A model generated the notes under the pieces. The model was not told the origin of the DNA. It made no database searches and was given only the letters and a program-made list of their open reading frames with translations. The position numbers and the translations under genes were made by a program. DNA of 64,000 bases from Mycolicibacterium sp. P9-22 (GTDB lineage: Bacteria; Actinomycetota; Actinomycetes; Mycobacteriales; Mycobacteriaceae): contig NZ_NPKP01000004.1 of NCBI RefSeq assembly GCF_008329585.1, positions 1 to 64,000 of the forward strand, written 5' to 3'. Positions 9,732 to 22,622 of the stretch are shown here, piece after piece. Position 1 is the first letter of the stretch. Each line of letters opens with the position of its first letter.

Positions 9732-11385
9732 CCGCCCGCAGCACCGCCGCCATCGAGGCGCCCAGCACCGAATCGCTGCGCCCGCAGGCCCAGCCGGACC
9801 GCGACTCCAGATAGGTGATCGCGGTGGCGCCTACCGACTGCTGGGTCAGGCCGAGGATCTCGACCGGATGCCCTGCCTCGCCCAGTGCCCTGGTGAGTGC
9901 CTCCACCGGTCCGATGCCGCGGTGCGAGCTGGTGTGGACGCGCCCGTCGACGACAAGGCTGATCTCGGTGACGTCGTCGCTACCGGTGTGCCAGTCCTTC
10001 AGCCGCACCGGGCCTTCGGGACCCAGGTAGGTTGCCTCGAACAGCTCGTAGAGCTCGGCCGCGCCGATCTCGGCGCCGCTGTCATCGGTGTGCGCCTGCA
10101 CCTGCCGGGCGAAGTCGATCTGCAGGCGCCGCGGCAGTTCCAGCCCGTGCTCGGCCTGCAGCAGATAGGCGATACCGCCCTTGCCGGACTGGGAGTTGAC
10201 CCGGATCACCGCGTCGTAGGTGCGGCCGATATCGGCCGGGTCGACGGGCAGATACGGTACCCGCCAGTCGATTTCATGTTCGGATCTGCCTTCTGCGATG
10301 GCCCGCGCGCGATGCTCGGCCAGCCCCTTCTTGATGGCGTCCTGATGTGTGCCGGAGAACGCGGTGTGCACCAGATCCCCCACGTACGGATGCCGTTCGT
10401 GAATGGGCATCCGGGTGCAGTGCGCGACGGTGCGGGCGATCGCGTCGATATCGGAGAAGTCGACCTTCGGGTCGACCCCCTGGGCGTACAGATTGAGCGC
10501 CAGGGTGGCGATATCGACATTGCCGGTCCGTTCTCCGTTGCCGAACACGCAGCCCTCCACCCGCTGGGCGCCCGCCAGCACCGCAAGCTCGGCACAGGCG
10601 ACCCCGGTTCCGCGATCGTTGTGCGGGTGCACCGACAGGATGACGGCATCGCGGCGGGCGATATTGCGGTGCATGTATTCGATCTGGTCGGCGTACACGT
10701 TCGGCGTGGCCACTTCGACAGTCGCCGGCAGGTTCAGGATCACCGGTCGCTCCGGTGTGGCACCCCACAGGCCGGTCATGGCATCGCAGATCTCCAGGAC
10801 GTAGTCGGGTTCGGTGAGGTTGAACACCTCCGGGGAGAACTCGAATCGGATGTTGGGCCGGTCACCGGCGAATTCGAGCACGTCGCGGCCGCCGGCGGTG
10901 ATCAGCTCGCGCAGCTCGTCGCGGTCCTTGCCCAGCACCGTGTTCCGCCATACCGGCGCTGTCGCGGTGTACAGGTGGATGACCACGTCATTGCCGATGC
11001 CGTGCACGGATTGCACGGTGCGTTCGATGAGGTCCCGCCGTGCCGGGGTGAAGACCACGATGGTGACATCGGGCGGAGCGATATCGGATTCGGCGATGAG
11101 CCGGACGAAGTCGTAGTCGGTCTGCGACGCAGACGGGTAACCGACCTCGATTTCCTTGTACCCCATGCTCACCAGCAGTTCGAAGAACCGCCTCTTGCGG
11201 GCGGGGTCCATCGGTTCGGCCAGCGCCTGGTTGCCGTCGCGCAGGTCCACCGGCACCCACAGCGGCGCCTCGGTGAGCCGCGCCTCGGGCCAGTGGCGTT
11301 GTCGCAGTGGCACTTGCACCCGATCGTAGACATCGGCGTACCGGTGCCACGGCATCGGTGAGGCTTGTTGACGGTTCCAGTTCAC
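9718..11385 (-). CDS. leuA: 2-isopropylmalate synthase (second, non-main-locus type)
   Basis: 555 residues from GTG 11385 (GGGAAG upstream; ATG 11430 would add 15). IPMS condenses acetyl-CoA with 2-oxoisovalerate, the first leucine-specific step. The DRE-TIM barrel shows LRDGNQAL at 48-55 (metal Asp at 50), [11 protein letters not shown] and [14 protein letters not shown], and the C-terminal leucine-sensing LeuA dimer domain is present (about 420-555). Mycobacteria have their main leuA near ask-asd elsewhere, so this would be a paralogue (inference). It stands alone between bcp and a GntR regulator. Related acceptor substrates cannot be excluded. Confidence 0.88.
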   Translation of the reverse strand: MNWNRQQASPMPWHRYADVYDRVQVPLRQRHWPEARLTEAPLWVPVDLRDGNQALAEPMDPARKRRFFELLVSMGYKEIEVGYPSASQTDYDFVRLIAESDIAPPDVTIVVFTPARRDLIERTVQSVHGIGNDVVIHLYTATAPVWRNTVLGKDRDELRELITAGGRDVLEFAGDRPNIRFEFSPEVFNLTEPDYVLEICDAMTGLWGATPERPVILNLPATVEVATPNVYADQIEYMHRNIARRDAVILSVHPHNDRGTGVACAELAVLAGAQRVEGCVFGNGERTGNVDIATLALNLYAQGVDPKVDFSDIDAIARTVAHCTRMPIHERHPYVGDLVHTAFSGTHQDAIKKGLAEHRARAIAEGRSEHEIDWRVPYLPVDPADIGRTYDAVIRVNSQSGKGGIAYLLQAEHGLELPRRLQIDFARQVQAHTDDSGAEIGAAELYELFEATYLGPEGPVRLKDWHTGSDDVTEISLVVDGRVHTSSHRGIGPVEALTRALGEAGHPVEILGLTQQSVGATAITYLESRSGWACGRSDSVLGASMAAVLRAVNAP

Positions 11386-11503
11386 GATTACTTCCCATTC
11401 GGTCGATGAAGGATCCGACCGGCGCGACAAGGCCCCACGGCAGGGGGCCGGTCGGTCAGGCCCTGCCGAGGCGGCGAAGGAGAAGCTGGCGCGTCGTGAT
11501 GGC

Positions 11504-11530
11504 TAGACTGTACCGCAACTCATCAGACAA
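11504..11530 (+). promoter_or_regulatory. Candidate promoter and FCD/GntR operator
   Basis: TAGACT (11504-11509) fits the mycobacterial TANNNT -10. TCATCAGACAA (11520-11530) follows, close to the FadR/FCD half-palindrome TNGTNNNACNA with one mismatch on either strand. It lies 14 nt before the GntR start, a typical autoregulatory position. No -35 is obvious. Confidence 0.35.
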
Positions 11531-11544
11531 GTAGAGAGGTTGGG

Positions 11545-12222
11545 GTGAAGATGGCCGTGCAGGTCCAACGTCATCCGCTGGCCGCCCAGGCCGCGGAACT
11601 GCTGCTGACCCGCATCCGCGACGGCGAATGGCCGCTCGGGCACCGGATCCCCGGCGAGACCACGTTGGCCGCGCAGCTCGGCGTCGGGCGCTCCACCCTG
11701 CGCGAGGCGATCCGCGAACTGGCCGGCCGGGGTGTCCTGGAAAGCCGGCAGGGCGCCGGTGTCTTCGTCACCGCGCTCGATGCCGCCGAGGACTGGGATA
11801 CCGTGCTGCGGCGCACCACGATCGCCTCGGTGATCGAGGCCCGCATCGCCATCGAGGCCGAGGCGGCGGCGCTGGCCGCCACCCGCCGCACCCCCACGGA
11901 CCTGCGGGACATCCGGCGCGCACTGGCCGCACGCGGCGTCGTGGGCCAGTCCGTGGCCGAACATGTCGATGCCGATATGGCTTTTCACCGGGCGGTGATC
12001 GCCGCCGCACACAACGACGTGCTCTCCGGACTCTTTGACGCGTTCCTGCCGCGGCTGCGGACGGCGATGATCGACATGCTCAAGATCGCGCCGGTGCCCA
12101 GCGAGGCCGCCGACCATGCGTGTCACCAGGAGCTGGCCGACGCCATCGCCGCCCGGTCCCCTGCCGCGGCGGCCACCGCCAGCCGCACCCACCTGAGCGC
12201 CCTGAAGGAGTCCTTCTCATGA
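11545..12222 (+). CDS. GntR-family transcriptional regulator, FadR/FCD subfamily
   Basis: 225 residues. An N-terminal winged helix (GHRIPGETTLAAQLGVGRSTLREAIRELAGRGVLESRQGAGVFV, about 30-75) is followed by an all-helical FCD ligand domain with the metal-type residues D/H in VDADMAFHRAVIAAAHN near 150. These regulators bind small organic acids, often with a metal; the ligand here is unknown. GTG 11545 follows GAGAGG; ATG 11551 is an alternative. Its stop overlaps the ABC ATPase start (ATGA), so the two are co-expressed and it may regulate that transporter component or the neighbouring leuA. Confidence 0.9.
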   Translation: MKMAVQVQRHPLAAQAAELLLTRIRDGEWPLGHRIPGETTLAAQLGVGRSTLREAIRELAGRGVLESRQGAGVFVTALDAAEDWDTVLRRTTIASVIEARIAIEAEAAALAATRRTPTDLRDIRRALAARGVVGQSVAEHVDADMAFHRAVIAAAHNDVLSGLFDAFLPRLRTAMIDMLKIAPVPSEAADHACHQELADAIAARSPAAAATASRTHLSALKESFS

Positions 12223-13016
12223 CCCCCGTGCTGGAGATCACCGATGTCACCTTCCGCCGCGACGGTAAGCAGATCATCGACGGCATCTCGCTGACGGTGC
12301 GGGCCGGTGAACACTGGGCGCTGTTGGGGCCGAACGGCGCTGGCAAGAGCACACTGCTGGGATTCTGTGCGGCCGTGACGTTTCCGAGCAGCGGCACGGT
12401 GCGGATCCTGGGCGGCCAGATGGGGCGCACCGACCTGTCCGTGCTGCGCCGATCCATCGGACACGTCAACCCGCGGCACCGGCTGCAGTACCCGCTGACG
12501 GTGCGCGAGGTGGTGCTCACCGGGTTCACCGCGACCGTGGACACCGCGGCCCGCTGGACGCCCAGCCCCGAGCAGGTGGGCCGGGCCGATGAACTGATCG
12601 ACACCGTCGGCCTGTCCGCGCGCGCCGACGCCACCTGGCCCACGCTGTCGCAGGGTGAACGTGGACGGGCGTTGATCGCCCGCGCCCTGATCGCCGAACC
12701 GCAGTTGCTGCTCCTCGACGAGCCCAGCACCGGCCTGGATGTGGCCGCCCGCGAGCAACTGCTGGAAACCATCGACACGCTGGATGTCACGCATCCCGAG
12801 ATGGCCTCCATCCTGGTGACCCATCACCTAGAGGAGCTGCCCACCAGCACCACCCATGCGCTGCTGATCGGTGAGGGACGCACGGTCGCCATCGGATCGG
12901 CCCAGAGCACGGTCACCACCGAACATGTCAGCGAGGCTTTCCGGCACCCGGTGACGGTCGGGTTCGCCGACGGCCGGTGGAGCGCACGGGCGAAGGCCAG
13001 CTCGAGGGTGCTCTAG
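12219..13016 (+). CDS. ABC transporter ATP-binding protein (stand-alone)
   Basis: 265 residues with all nucleotide-binding motifs: Walker A GPNGAGKST at 37-45, signature LSQGERGRALIARAL near 145, Walker B LLLLDEPSTGLD near 168 and switch His in VTHHLEELP. ATG 12219 follows AAGGAG and overlaps the GntR stop. No permease gene is adjacent, so the partner is elsewhere or the protein is a non-transport ABC ATPase; the substrate is unknown. Its TAG at 13014-13016 shares a CTAG with the convergent nuclease stop. Confidence 0.88.
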   Translation: MTPVLEITDVTFRRDGKQIIDGISLTVRAGEHWALLGPNGAGKSTLLGFCAAVTFPSSGTVRILGGQMGRTDLSVLRRSIGHVNPRHRLQYPLTVREVVLTGFTATVDTAARWTPSPEQVGRADELIDTVGLSARADATWPTLSQGERGRALIARALIAEPQLLLLDEPSTGLDVAAREQLLETIDTLDVTHPEMASILVTHHLEELPTSTTHALLIGEGRTVAIGSAQSTVTTEHVSEAFRHPVTVGFADGRWSARAKASSRVL

Positions 13017-14008
13017 CCGACCGGGGCCTGATCGCGGCGCCGGCGTGCTTCCCGGTGCCGGGTCACCGGCGAGGTGTCGATGACGCGGTTGGCCATGATC
13101 GCCAGGAACCTGGCCGGCTGCAGCTGTGGTGGCACCACATCGTGGCGGATCGCGATGTCGGGCAACGCGGCCAGCGCCTCGTCCACCGCGGCGGTGGCGA
13201 CGTCGACGATCTCGAAAAGCAGCCCGGATTCCGCCTTTTCGACGCTGTCCACCTCGTCCTCGGGTGACTCGACGCCCTCGGCCTCGTAGTCGATCATGAT
13301 CAGGGCGGTGGCGTGATAGGCGTCATCTTCGGTGCCCAGCTTGCCCAGCAGGTCGATCAGCCATTCGGCCTTGTCGGGTTCAGAGGTCAGGATCGTCGAG
13401 CGCAGTCCATAGACGAAACCGAGCGCCGCGAGCGGATGGCGCAGTCGCAGGTTCTTGGCGTCTCCGTAGCTCTCTTCGACGCGGTTGGCGGCGTTCTTGC
13501 CGAAACTGGAATCCATTCGCTTGGTGCTGATCAGCAACTCCGGCCCGGTGTCCCAGTCCGACATGACCACGTCGACCTGTTTCATGTAGTGCTTGCCGAG
13601 CACGCTGGCGCTGGAGCCGACGATGCCCTTCATCGAGCGCCCCAGCCGCGCCTCGATGAGCTGACGTTCCCGCTGCGGCAGCGCCTCGAGCAGGCTGGCG
13701 ATCGCGCTCGGCATGATGCGCGGGTCGGTGGGCCGCGGCCACACCGCGTCCGGTTCGAAGCCGGCGCGGCGCAGCTCGTAGGACATCCATACGTCCAGGG
13801 CCAGTGCGGGCACCCCGGTGGTCGACGGGGCGTCCAGGTACAGCGGCACCCCGAGCAGTTTGCGCAGCACCTTGAAGTCGGGGCGGTAGGTCAGCGTGTC
13901 GGCGACCCGCAGCCACGGGTTGGTGTGCACCCCGGCGGGCGCGGCGTCGGCGACGATCCGGTCGAAGATGGCCCACGCGGTGGCTTTGGTGGAGGGCTCA
14001 GCGGGCAC
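13013..14008 (-). CDS. XhoI-like type II restriction endonuclease (putative)
   Basis: 331 residues, no membrane segments. The segment SFGKNAANRVEESYGDAKNL (168-187) resembles, as I recall it, the XhoI segment SFGNNFNNRAEEALGTAHDL. It sits just after a PD-(D/E)xK-like strand with Asp146 in VDVV and Lys163 in LLISTKR, where XhoI has VELKS. The acid before the lysine is Ser here, so the active-site Glu may be supplied by E178/E179 or the enzyme may be impaired. It starts inside the end of the methyltransferase gene (11-bp overlap), as in M-then-R operons. XhoI cuts CTCGAG; this target is predicted, not shown. Family call is moderate. Confidence 0.65.
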   Translation of the reverse strand: MPAEPSTKATAWAIFDRIVADAAPAGVHTNPWLRVADTLTYRPDFKVLRKLLGVPLYLDAPSTTGVPALALDVWMSYELRRAGFEPDAVWPRPTDPRIMPSAIASLLEALPQRERQLIEARLGRSMKGIVGSSASVLGKHYMKQVDVVMSDWDTGPELLISTKRMDSSFGKNAANRVEESYGDAKNLRLRHPLAALGFVYGLRSTILTSEPDKAEWLIDLLGKLGTEDDAYHATALIMIDYEAEGVESPEDEVDSVEKAESGLLFEIVDVATAAVDEALAALPDIAIRHDVVPPQLQPARFLAIMANRVIDTSPVTRHREARRRRDQAPVG

Positions 14009-15647
14009 GCCGCGACCTTACCGCCCGCCTTGAGGCCAGCGAATGCCGCGCGGCCTGAACCGATTCCAGGTCCGTCTCCAGATCCAACGCGGCGTCGATG
14101 ACGCCGACCGCGTCGAGCAGCTTGCCGCGGCCCAGCAGGGCGGCCACGGTGCGCCGGGCGGCCCGCAGTTCGGTGGCGCGGGCGGCGATCAGTTCCGGGG
14201 CCGGCACCAGCCAGCGATCCGCTTCGCGCGGTTCGATTTTCAGCACGCCGCCGCCGTAGGCACGGCCCACCATCTCCGCATGCAGCACGGTCGCCGAGTT
14301 CAGCGCGGCCAGTGGCAACAGATCACGGCCCAGCGCGGCCACCTCCTCGCGCAGGTACACCCCGTGCACCGAGTTGAGGTGATACGCGGCGGCCCGGTTG
14401 GTGACCAGCCGTGGGGTGTCGGCATTCATGCACGTCAGCAGCAGGTCGGCGGGCTTCACCAGCGGCACCTGATACCACGGAGTGCGGACCCGGCACTTGT
14501 AGGCCAGGTGTACCCCGGCGGCGTGGCCGGCCTCGATGTAGCGCTGGGCGGGCGCCGAGAGCCGCCCGGTGGGCCGGAACAGGTGCACCGAGCGCCCGTC
14601 GTCGCCCAGCGCTGCGAGCTGGTTGGTGGACAGCGTCAGCCCGCGCAGGTGGGCGCTGCCCGGCGGGGACAACGTCAGCAGGTCCGACTCACGCAGCCCG
14701 AGTTCGGCCACCCGGGCCGGGGGCAAGGCGAAGAAGCCGTTGTTGCCGGTCACCATGCCCAGGGTGGTGTCACCCCAGTGCTCCAGGGTGCTGAACCGGC
14801 CGTCGTGGTGCAGGCCGTGCAGAATCTCGACGGGCCGGTTGCCGATGAGCCCGCTGACCCATTTGTCGGCCGGATCCACCGGAGACCAATGCCGTTGCAC
14901 CAGTTCGGAAGTCAGCGATTCGGCGTTGCGGGCCCGGTGGATGACGGCATGCCCGGACGGGCCGGCTCCGAAACCGTCGGCGAGCAGGAGCACCACATCG
15001 GCCTCCGCGCCCGGGAAGACCTGCTCATCGAACATCACCAGTTCCACGCTGGCGAACCGGTCGAACAAGAACTTGCGCACCGCGGCGGCGTAGTTGACGC
15101 TGAGCAGCTCGGCGGGCAGCACCAGCGCCATCCGCCCGCCCGGGCGCAGGAACAGCGCGGCATGCACGGTGAACGCCGCCCAGCTGGAGGCCAGCGCCGA
15201 CAGCGTGACGCCGGCCTTGAGCGCCGCGCGCCGGGACTGGGCCCGCTGGCTGCCGCGGAAGTCCTGGTAGCGGATATAGGGCGGGTTACCCAGCACCGCC
15301 GAATACGTCGGCTTGGGTGCGATGTCGAAGAAATCGGCGGTGCGGATCCGTGCCCTGCCACCGGCCTCGGCCACCCGGCGCCGCGCCGTCGCGACGCTGG
15401 CGGGATGGATCTCCACACCGTCGAGTTCGGGATGTTCGGCGCCGAGCTGCCGTAACCGTTCGGTGGCCGCGACCAGGAATGCGGCGTCACCGGCCGACGG
15501 TTCGAATACCGCGTCATCGGGTGCGCGCACCGCCCAGTCGGCCAGGTACCGGGTGATCTGCGGCGGAGTGAAGAACGCGCCACGCGCCTTGCGGATGGCG
15601 GCGGTGTCGATCGCCGGGTCGATGTTCGCCCGGTCGTCGTTCTTCAT
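13998..15647 (-). CDS. N6-adenine DNA methyltransferase (type II, gamma/TaqI-like)
   Basis: 549 residues from ATG 15647. Motif X is GAFFTP (23-28), the SAM-binding motif I is EPSAGDAAF (49-57), and the amino-methylase motif IV is NPPY (121-124), the adenine-N6 signature. The C-terminal half is a target-recognition domain with no conserved catalytic motifs. The frame is open further upstream, but only the part from MKNDD fits the family. It overlaps the downstream nuclease gene, which makes a restriction-modification pair. I recall the M. smegmatis homologue beside hisI being assigned CTCGAG methylation, which agrees with an XhoI-type partner. It lies 47 bp after hisI. Confidence 0.85.
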   Translation of the reverse strand: MKNDDRANIDPAIDTAAIRKARGAFFTPPQITRYLADWAVRAPDDAVFEPSAGDAAFLVAATERLRQLGAEHPELDGVEIHPASVATARRRVAEAGGRARIRTADFFDIAPKPTYSAVLGNPPYIRYQDFRGSQRAQSRRAALKAGVTLSALASSWAAFTVHAALFLRPGGRMALVLPAELLSVNYAAAVRKFLFDRFASVELVMFDEQVFPGAEADVVLLLADGFGAGPSGHAVIHRARNAESLTSELVQRHWSPVDPADKWVSGLIGNRPVEILHGLHHDGRFSTLEHWGDTTLGMVTGNNGFFALPPARVAELGLRESDLLTLSPPGSAHLRGLTLSTNQLAALGDDGRSVHLFRPTGRLSAPAQRYIEAGHAAGVHLAYKCRVRTPWYQVPLVKPADLLLTCMNADTPRLVTNRAAAYHLNSVHGVYLREEVAALGRDLLPLAALNSATVLHAEMVGRAYGGGVLKIEPREADRWLVPAPELIAARATELRAARRTVAALLGRGKLLDAVGVIDAALDLETDLESVQAARHSLASRRAVRSRRAR

Positions 15648-15694
15648 CCGGTCATTGTGGACGACGGGACCGACAAGTCCCGGCACCGCAACAC

Positions 15695-16042
15695 CTAGTG
15701 GCTGTCCGGGAGCAACAGATCCGCGTCGAAACAGCTGTGGTCCCCGGTGTGGCAGGCTCCGCCGACCTGATCGACCACGAGCAGCACGCTGTCGCCGTCG
15801 CAGTCCAGCCGCACCGAATGCACGTGCTGGGTGTGCCCGGAGGTGGCGCCCTTGATCCACTGCTCGCCGCGCGATCGCGAGAAATAGGTGGCCTCGCGGG
15901 TTTCCAGGGTGCGGGCCAGCGCGTCGTCGTCCATCCAGGCGACCATCAGCACATCGCCGCTGCCGTGTTCCTGTACCACCGCGGTGAACAGGCCGTCCTC
16001 ATTGCGTTTGAGGCGGGCGGAAATCGCCGGGTCGAGACTCAC
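15695..16042 (-). CDS. hisI: Phosphoribosyl-AMP cyclohydrolase
   Basis: 115 residues from GTG 16042. It opens the adenine ring of PR-AMP, the third histidine step; there is no fused HisE domain, as usual in mycobacteria. Zn/Mg-binding motifs are intact: [27 protein letters not shown] and [12 protein letters not shown] (two Cys). The 34-bp gap to hisF contains GAGCGAAGCGAAG, a short motif common in intergenic regions of this genome type. Last gene of the his run. Confidence 0.96.
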   Translation of the reverse strand: MSLDPAISARLKRNEDGLFTAVVQEHGSGDVLMVAWMDDDALARTLETREATYFSRSRGEQWIKGATSGHTQHVHSVRLDCDGDSVLLVVDQVGGACHTGDHSCFDADLLLPDSH

Positions 16043-16076
16043 CTGACCTCACCTCGATTCGTCCTCTTCGCTTCGC

Positions 16077-16850
16077 TCATCGGACGGTGATCCCGTCGGC
16101 TGCCATGGCGGCCTTCACCTCACCGATGGTGAGCTCACCGAAGTGGAACACGCTGGCGGCCAGCACCGCGTCCGCCCCGGCCTGCACGGCAGGCGCGAAA
16201 TCTCCCACCGCGCCCGCACCGCCGCTGGCGATCACCGGCACGGTGACCGCCGCGCGTACCGCGTGCAGCATCGGCAGGTCGAAACCGGCCTTGGTGCCAT
16301 CGGCGTCCATCGAGTTCAGCAGGATCTCCCCCACCCCGAGTTCGGCGCCGCGGCGGGCCCATTCGACGGCGTCGATCCCGGTACCGCGACGGCCACCGTG
16401 GGTGGTGACCTCCCAGCCGGACGGGGTCGGTTCCGAACCCGCCGGGACCGTGCGGGCGTCCACGCTCAACACGATGCACTGCGAACCGAACTGCCGCGAC
16501 AGTTCGGCAAGCAGTTCCGGCCGGGCGATCGCGGCGGTGTTCACCGATACCTTGTCCGCGCCGGCGCGCAGCAGGATGTCCACATCGGCCACCGAGCGCA
16601 CCCCGCCGCCGACGGTGAGCGGGATGAACACCTGTTCGGCGGTGCGGCGCACCACCTCGAGCATGGTGGACCGCCCCGCCGAGGAGGCGGTGACGTCGAG
16701 GAAGGTCAGCTCGTCGGCGCCGGCGGCGTCATAGGCGGCCGCGAGTTCGACGGGATCGCCTGCGTCCCTGAGGTTCTCGAAGTTCACACCCTTGACGACC
16801 CGGCCGTCATCGACGTCCAGGCACGGAATGACCCTGACCGCCACGCCCAT
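16077..16850 (-). CDS. hisF: Imidazole glycerol phosphate synthase, cyclase subunit
   Basis: 257 residues from ATG 16850, preceded by GGAGGA. HisF uses ammonia from HisH to turn PRFAR into imidazole glycerol phosphate and AICAR. The catalytic Asp in [14 protein letters not shown] (near 11), LTVGGGV, Asp near 130 in LSVDARTV and IASGGAG phosphate-binding motifs are present. Only 1 nt separates it from the impA stop. Its partner HisH is three genes upstream. Confidence 0.97.
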   Translation of the reverse strand: MGVAVRVIPCLDVDDGRVVKGVNFENLRDAGDPVELAAAYDAAGADELTFLDVTASSAGRSTMLEVVRRTAEQVFIPLTVGGGVRSVADVDILLRAGADKVSVNTAAIARPELLAELSRQFGSQCIVLSVDARTVPAGSEPTPSGWEVTTHGGRRGTGIDAVEWARRGAELGVGEILLNSMDADGTKAGFDLPMLHAVRAAVTVPVIASGGAGAVGDFAPAVQAGADAVLAASVFHFGELTIGEVKAAMAADGITVR

Positions 16851-16851
16851 C

Positions 16852-17664
16852 TCAGTAATCCTCCGGAGAACCCGCGGCGGCCACCAGTTCGAGGATCTGT
16901 TCGTGGATGCCCGGGGCGGCGGCCAGCGCCGACTTCGATTCGGCCGTCCACGGCTGCCCGGCGAGATCGGTGACGATACCGCCGGCGGCGCGCACCAGCG
17001 CCACGCCGGCCGCGTGATCCCAGATGTGGTGCCCGAAGCTGATCGCGCCACCCAGCACCCCGGCGGCCACGTAGGCCAGGTCGACTCCGGTGGCGCCGTG
17101 CATGCGCACCCGCGACGACACCCGGCTCAGGTTGGCCAGCACCTCGGCGCGGTAGCGCCCGGGGAAACGGCCACGCGAGTCGATGTTGTAGGTCTGGATG
17201 CCGATGATCGAGTCGGTGAGGGTGGACTGTGTCAGCGCGGGAAGCTCGGTTCCGTTGTCCCGCAGCGGACCACCGGCCGCCGCGATGTACCGGTTGCCGG
17301 TGAACGGCAGCCAGGTCAGCCCGCCGACCGGCTCACCCTCGGCGAGCAGACCGAGCAGGATGGCGGCCATCGGCGAACCCGCGGCGTAGTTGAAGGTGCC
17401 GTCGATCGGGTCGAGCACCCACACCAGATCCGAATCGATGGGCGCACCGCCGAATTCCTCGCCGTGCACCCCGATACCGGTCTGCTCGGTCAGGGCGGCC
17501 ACCACCCGGCGTTCGATGGCCAGATCCACTTCGGTGGCGAAGTCGTTGCCCTGCTTGCGGACTGCGGAATCGGCCCGGTGTCCGTCGATGAATGCCGCCG
17601 ACACGTCATCGAGAACTTCTGCGGCGGTCGCGAGCAGGGTCGCGAGTTTCCCGGGCTCGACCAT
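16852..17664 (-). CDS. impA: Inositol monophosphatase family protein (ImpA)
   Basis: 270 residues, Mg-dependent phosphatase fold. The metal-binding motifs are GEEFGG near 70, [12 protein letters not shown] near 87-98 and [10 protein letters not shown] near 215. Members act on inositol-1-phosphate, and related enzymes act as histidinol-phosphate phosphatase. Sitting between hisA and hisF with 1-nt junctions, it could supply histidinol-phosphate phosphatase activity, but in M. tuberculosis HisN is a different gene as I recall, so the substrate is open. Confidence 0.9.
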   Translation of the reverse strand: MVEPGKLATLLATAAEVLDDVSAAFIDGHRADSAVRKQGNDFATEVDLAIERRVVAALTEQTGIGVHGEEFGGAPIDSDLVWVLDPIDGTFNYAAGSPMAAILLGLLAEGEPVGGLTWLPFTGNRYIAAAGGPLRDNGTELPALTQSTLTDSIIGIQTYNIDSRGRFPGRYRAEVLANLSRVSSRVRMHGATGVDLAYVAAGVLGGAISFGHHIWDHAAGVALVRAAGGIVTDLAGQPWTAESKSALAAAPGIHEQILELVAAAGSPEDY

Positions 17665-18398
17665 CAGTTGCTGACCGCGCTGAGCGCCTCGGGCAGCGTG
17701 AATCGCCCGGCGTACAGCGCCTTCCCGACGATGGCGCCCTCGACGCCGCGGTCAGTCAGGGTGGCGATGGCCCGCAGGTCGTCCAGGCTGGATACCCCGC
17801 CGGAGGCGATCACCGGCGCGTCGGTGCGCTCGGTGACCGAGGCCAGCAGCTCCAGGTTCGGCCCGTTGAGGGTGCCGTCCTTGGTGACGTCGGTCACCAC
17901 GAAGCGCGAGCATCCCTCGCCGACAAGACGTTCCAGGACCGGCCAGAGGTCACCCCCGTCGGTCTCCCAGCCGCGGCCACGCAGCCGGTAGTCACCGTTC
18001 TCCAGCTTCACGTCCAGCCCGACGGCCACCTTGTCGCCGTGCTCGGCGATCGCGGCGGCGCACCATTGCGGGTTCTCCAGCGCCGCGGTGCCGAGGTTGA
18101 CCCGTCGGCAGCCGGTGGCCAGCGCGGCCTTGAGCGTCTCGTCGTCACGGATACCGCCGGACAGTTCCACCGCGACATCGAGTTGCCCGACCACATCGGC
18201 GAGCAGTTCGCGATTGGAACCGCGCCCGAAGGCGGCGTCCAGATCGACCAGATGGATCCATTCGGCACCGTCGCGCTGCCAGCCCAGGGCGGCATCCAGT
18301 GCGGAGCCGTACTCGGTTTCACTGCCGGCAACACCCTGAACCAGGCGTACGGCGCGGCCCTCGACGACGTCGACGGCGGGAAGAAGAATTAGGGACAC
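17664..18398 (-). CDS. hisA: Bifunctional HisA/TrpF isomerase (PriA)
   Basis: 244 residues from GTG 18398. The TIM barrel isomerises ProFAR, and in actinobacteria also PRA of the tryptophan pathway. Catalytic Asp near 11 in [15 protein letters not shown] and Asp near 173 in [16 protein letters not shown] are intact, and [11 protein letters not shown] and IASGGVSS are seen. No trpF gene exists in the nearby trp operon, which agrees with a bifunctional PriA. Its stop overlaps the impA start by 1 nt. Confidence 0.95.
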   Translation of the reverse strand: MSLILLPAVDVVEGRAVRLVQGVAGSETEYGSALDAALGWQRDGAEWIHLVDLDAAFGRGSNRELLADVVGQLDVAVELSGGIRDDETLKAALATGCRRVNLGTAALENPQWCAAAIAEHGDKVAVGLDVKLENGDYRLRGRGWETDGGDLWPVLERLVGEGCSRFVVTDVTKDGTLNGPNLELLASVTERTDAPVIASGGVSSLDDLRAIATLTDRGVEGAIVGKALYAGRFTLPEALSAVSN

Positions 18399-18421
18399 GT
18401 GCGATTACCTTACTTGCCTCG

Positions 18422-19048
18422 TCAGCCGAGGCTCTCGACCCAATTGCGCAGCAGCGTCGCACCGGCGTCGCCGCTCTTCTCGGGGTGGAACTGGGTGGCC
18501 GACAGCGGCCCGTTCTCCACGGCGGCCAGGAACGGCACCTGGTGCGTCGCCCAGGTCAGCCGTGCGTCGGCGTCGCCCTCCCAGGTCTGCGCGGCATAGG
18601 AATGCACGAAGTAGAACCGGGTGCCGGCGTCGAGACCGCGGAACAGGGTGCTGTCGGCGGGTGCGTCGACGACATTCCAGCCCATGTGCGGGATCACCGG
18701 CGCATCGAGGCGGGTCACCGCACCCGGCCACTGCGCGCAGCCGTCGGTCTGGACGCCGAATTCGACCCCGCGGGTGAACAGGATCTGCATCCCGACGCAG
18801 ACGCCCAGTACCGGACGGCCCGCCGCGAGGCGCTCGGCGATGATCTGCTCGCCACCGATCTCGCGCAGGCCCGTCATGCACGCCTCGTACGCCCCGACCC
18901 CGGGTACCACCAGACCGTCGGCCTCGAACGCCGCGGACGCGTCCGCGGTGACCTCAACATCGGCACCGGTGCGCTCCAGGGCGCGCTGCGCCGAACGCAG
19001 ATTGCCGGACCCGTAGTCCAGCACCACAACTTTTCGCGAACTCTCCAC
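18422..19048 (-). CDS. hisH: Imidazole glycerol phosphate synthase, glutaminase subunit
   Basis: 208 residues, class I glutamine amidotransferase. The nucleophile Cys lies in GVCVGMQ (near 84) and the His-Glu pair in QFHPEKSG near 189. It releases ammonia that passes through HisF. GTG start at 19048 lies 2 nt after the hisB stop. GVGAYEACM and IPHMGWN are conserved family motifs. Confidence 0.97.
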   Translation of the reverse strand: MESSRKVVVLDYGSGNLRSAQRALERTGADVEVTADASAAFEADGLVVPGVGAYEACMTGLREIGGEQIIAERLAAGRPVLGVCVGMQILFTRGVEFGVQTDGCAQWPGAVTRLDAPVIPHMGWNVVDAPADSTLFRGLDAGTRFYFVHSYAAQTWEGDADARLTWATHQVPFLAAVENGPLSATQFHPEKSGDAGATLLRNWVESLG

Positions 19049-19050
19049 GT

Positions 19051-22120
<3,070 letters not shown>

Positions 22121-22165
22121 GGGTCTATTGTCCCAGAGCAGGCCAAATCGAATTCGGGAGCCGTC

Positions 22166-22588
22166 ATGTCCGCCTCGCCATCACGTAAGCAACATCCGAA
22201 CAACGCCTCCGGCGTACCGATGCTGGTGCCGCCGGCGCTGGAGAATTTCCAGATCAAGTACATCAACCCGCTGATGACACCGATCAGCAGGAAGCTGCCC
22301 GGGATGAGCGTGATCACGCACACCGGACGGACCTCCGGGACCCGGTACGAGACCCCTGTCACGTCCTACCGCAAGGGCAACACCCTGGCCATCGGACTGA
22401 TCCACGGCAAGACGAACTGGGTGAAGAACGTGCTGGCCGCCGGACAGGCGGACATCCGCGCGTCGGGCAAGGATCTGCACCTGGTGAACCCGCGGGTCGT
22501 TCCCGCGGGCACGAAGGATCCGTCGCTGCCATTCCTCGCGCGCGTCATGGCGCGCAAGACCGGCGTGTTCGTCGCCGATATCGCCTGA
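22166..22588 (+). CDS. Deazaflavin (F420)-dependent nitroreductase-family protein
   Basis: 140 residues with the split beta-barrel F420H2-binding motifs [25 protein letters not shown] and [18 protein letters not shown], matching the Ddn family. Members reduce quinones, nitroimidazoles or other substrates using F420H2; the physiological substrate here is unknown. The usual active-site Tyr/Ser tail at the C-terminus cannot be judged. Divergent from hisD. Confidence 0.88.
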   Translation: MSASPSRKQHPNNASGVPMLVPPALENFQIKYINPLMTPISRKLPGMSVITHTGRTSGTRYETPVTSYRKGNTLAIGLIHGKTNWVKNVLAAGQADIRASGKDLHLVNPRVVPAGTKDPSLPFLARVMARKTGVFVADIA

Positions 22589-22622
22589 AATCTCGGTTGA
22601 CCGGACCTGCGACACTTTTCGC

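Noticed and set aside
9868-11361. 497-codon open frame opposite the 2-isopropylmalate synthase gene
   Set aside because: Antisense shadow of a clear enzyme gene, with no recognisable domains.
15485-15510. GGTTCGAATACC resembling a tRNA T-arm
   Set aside because: No acceptor stem or other arms surround it; it lies within the methyltransferase gene.
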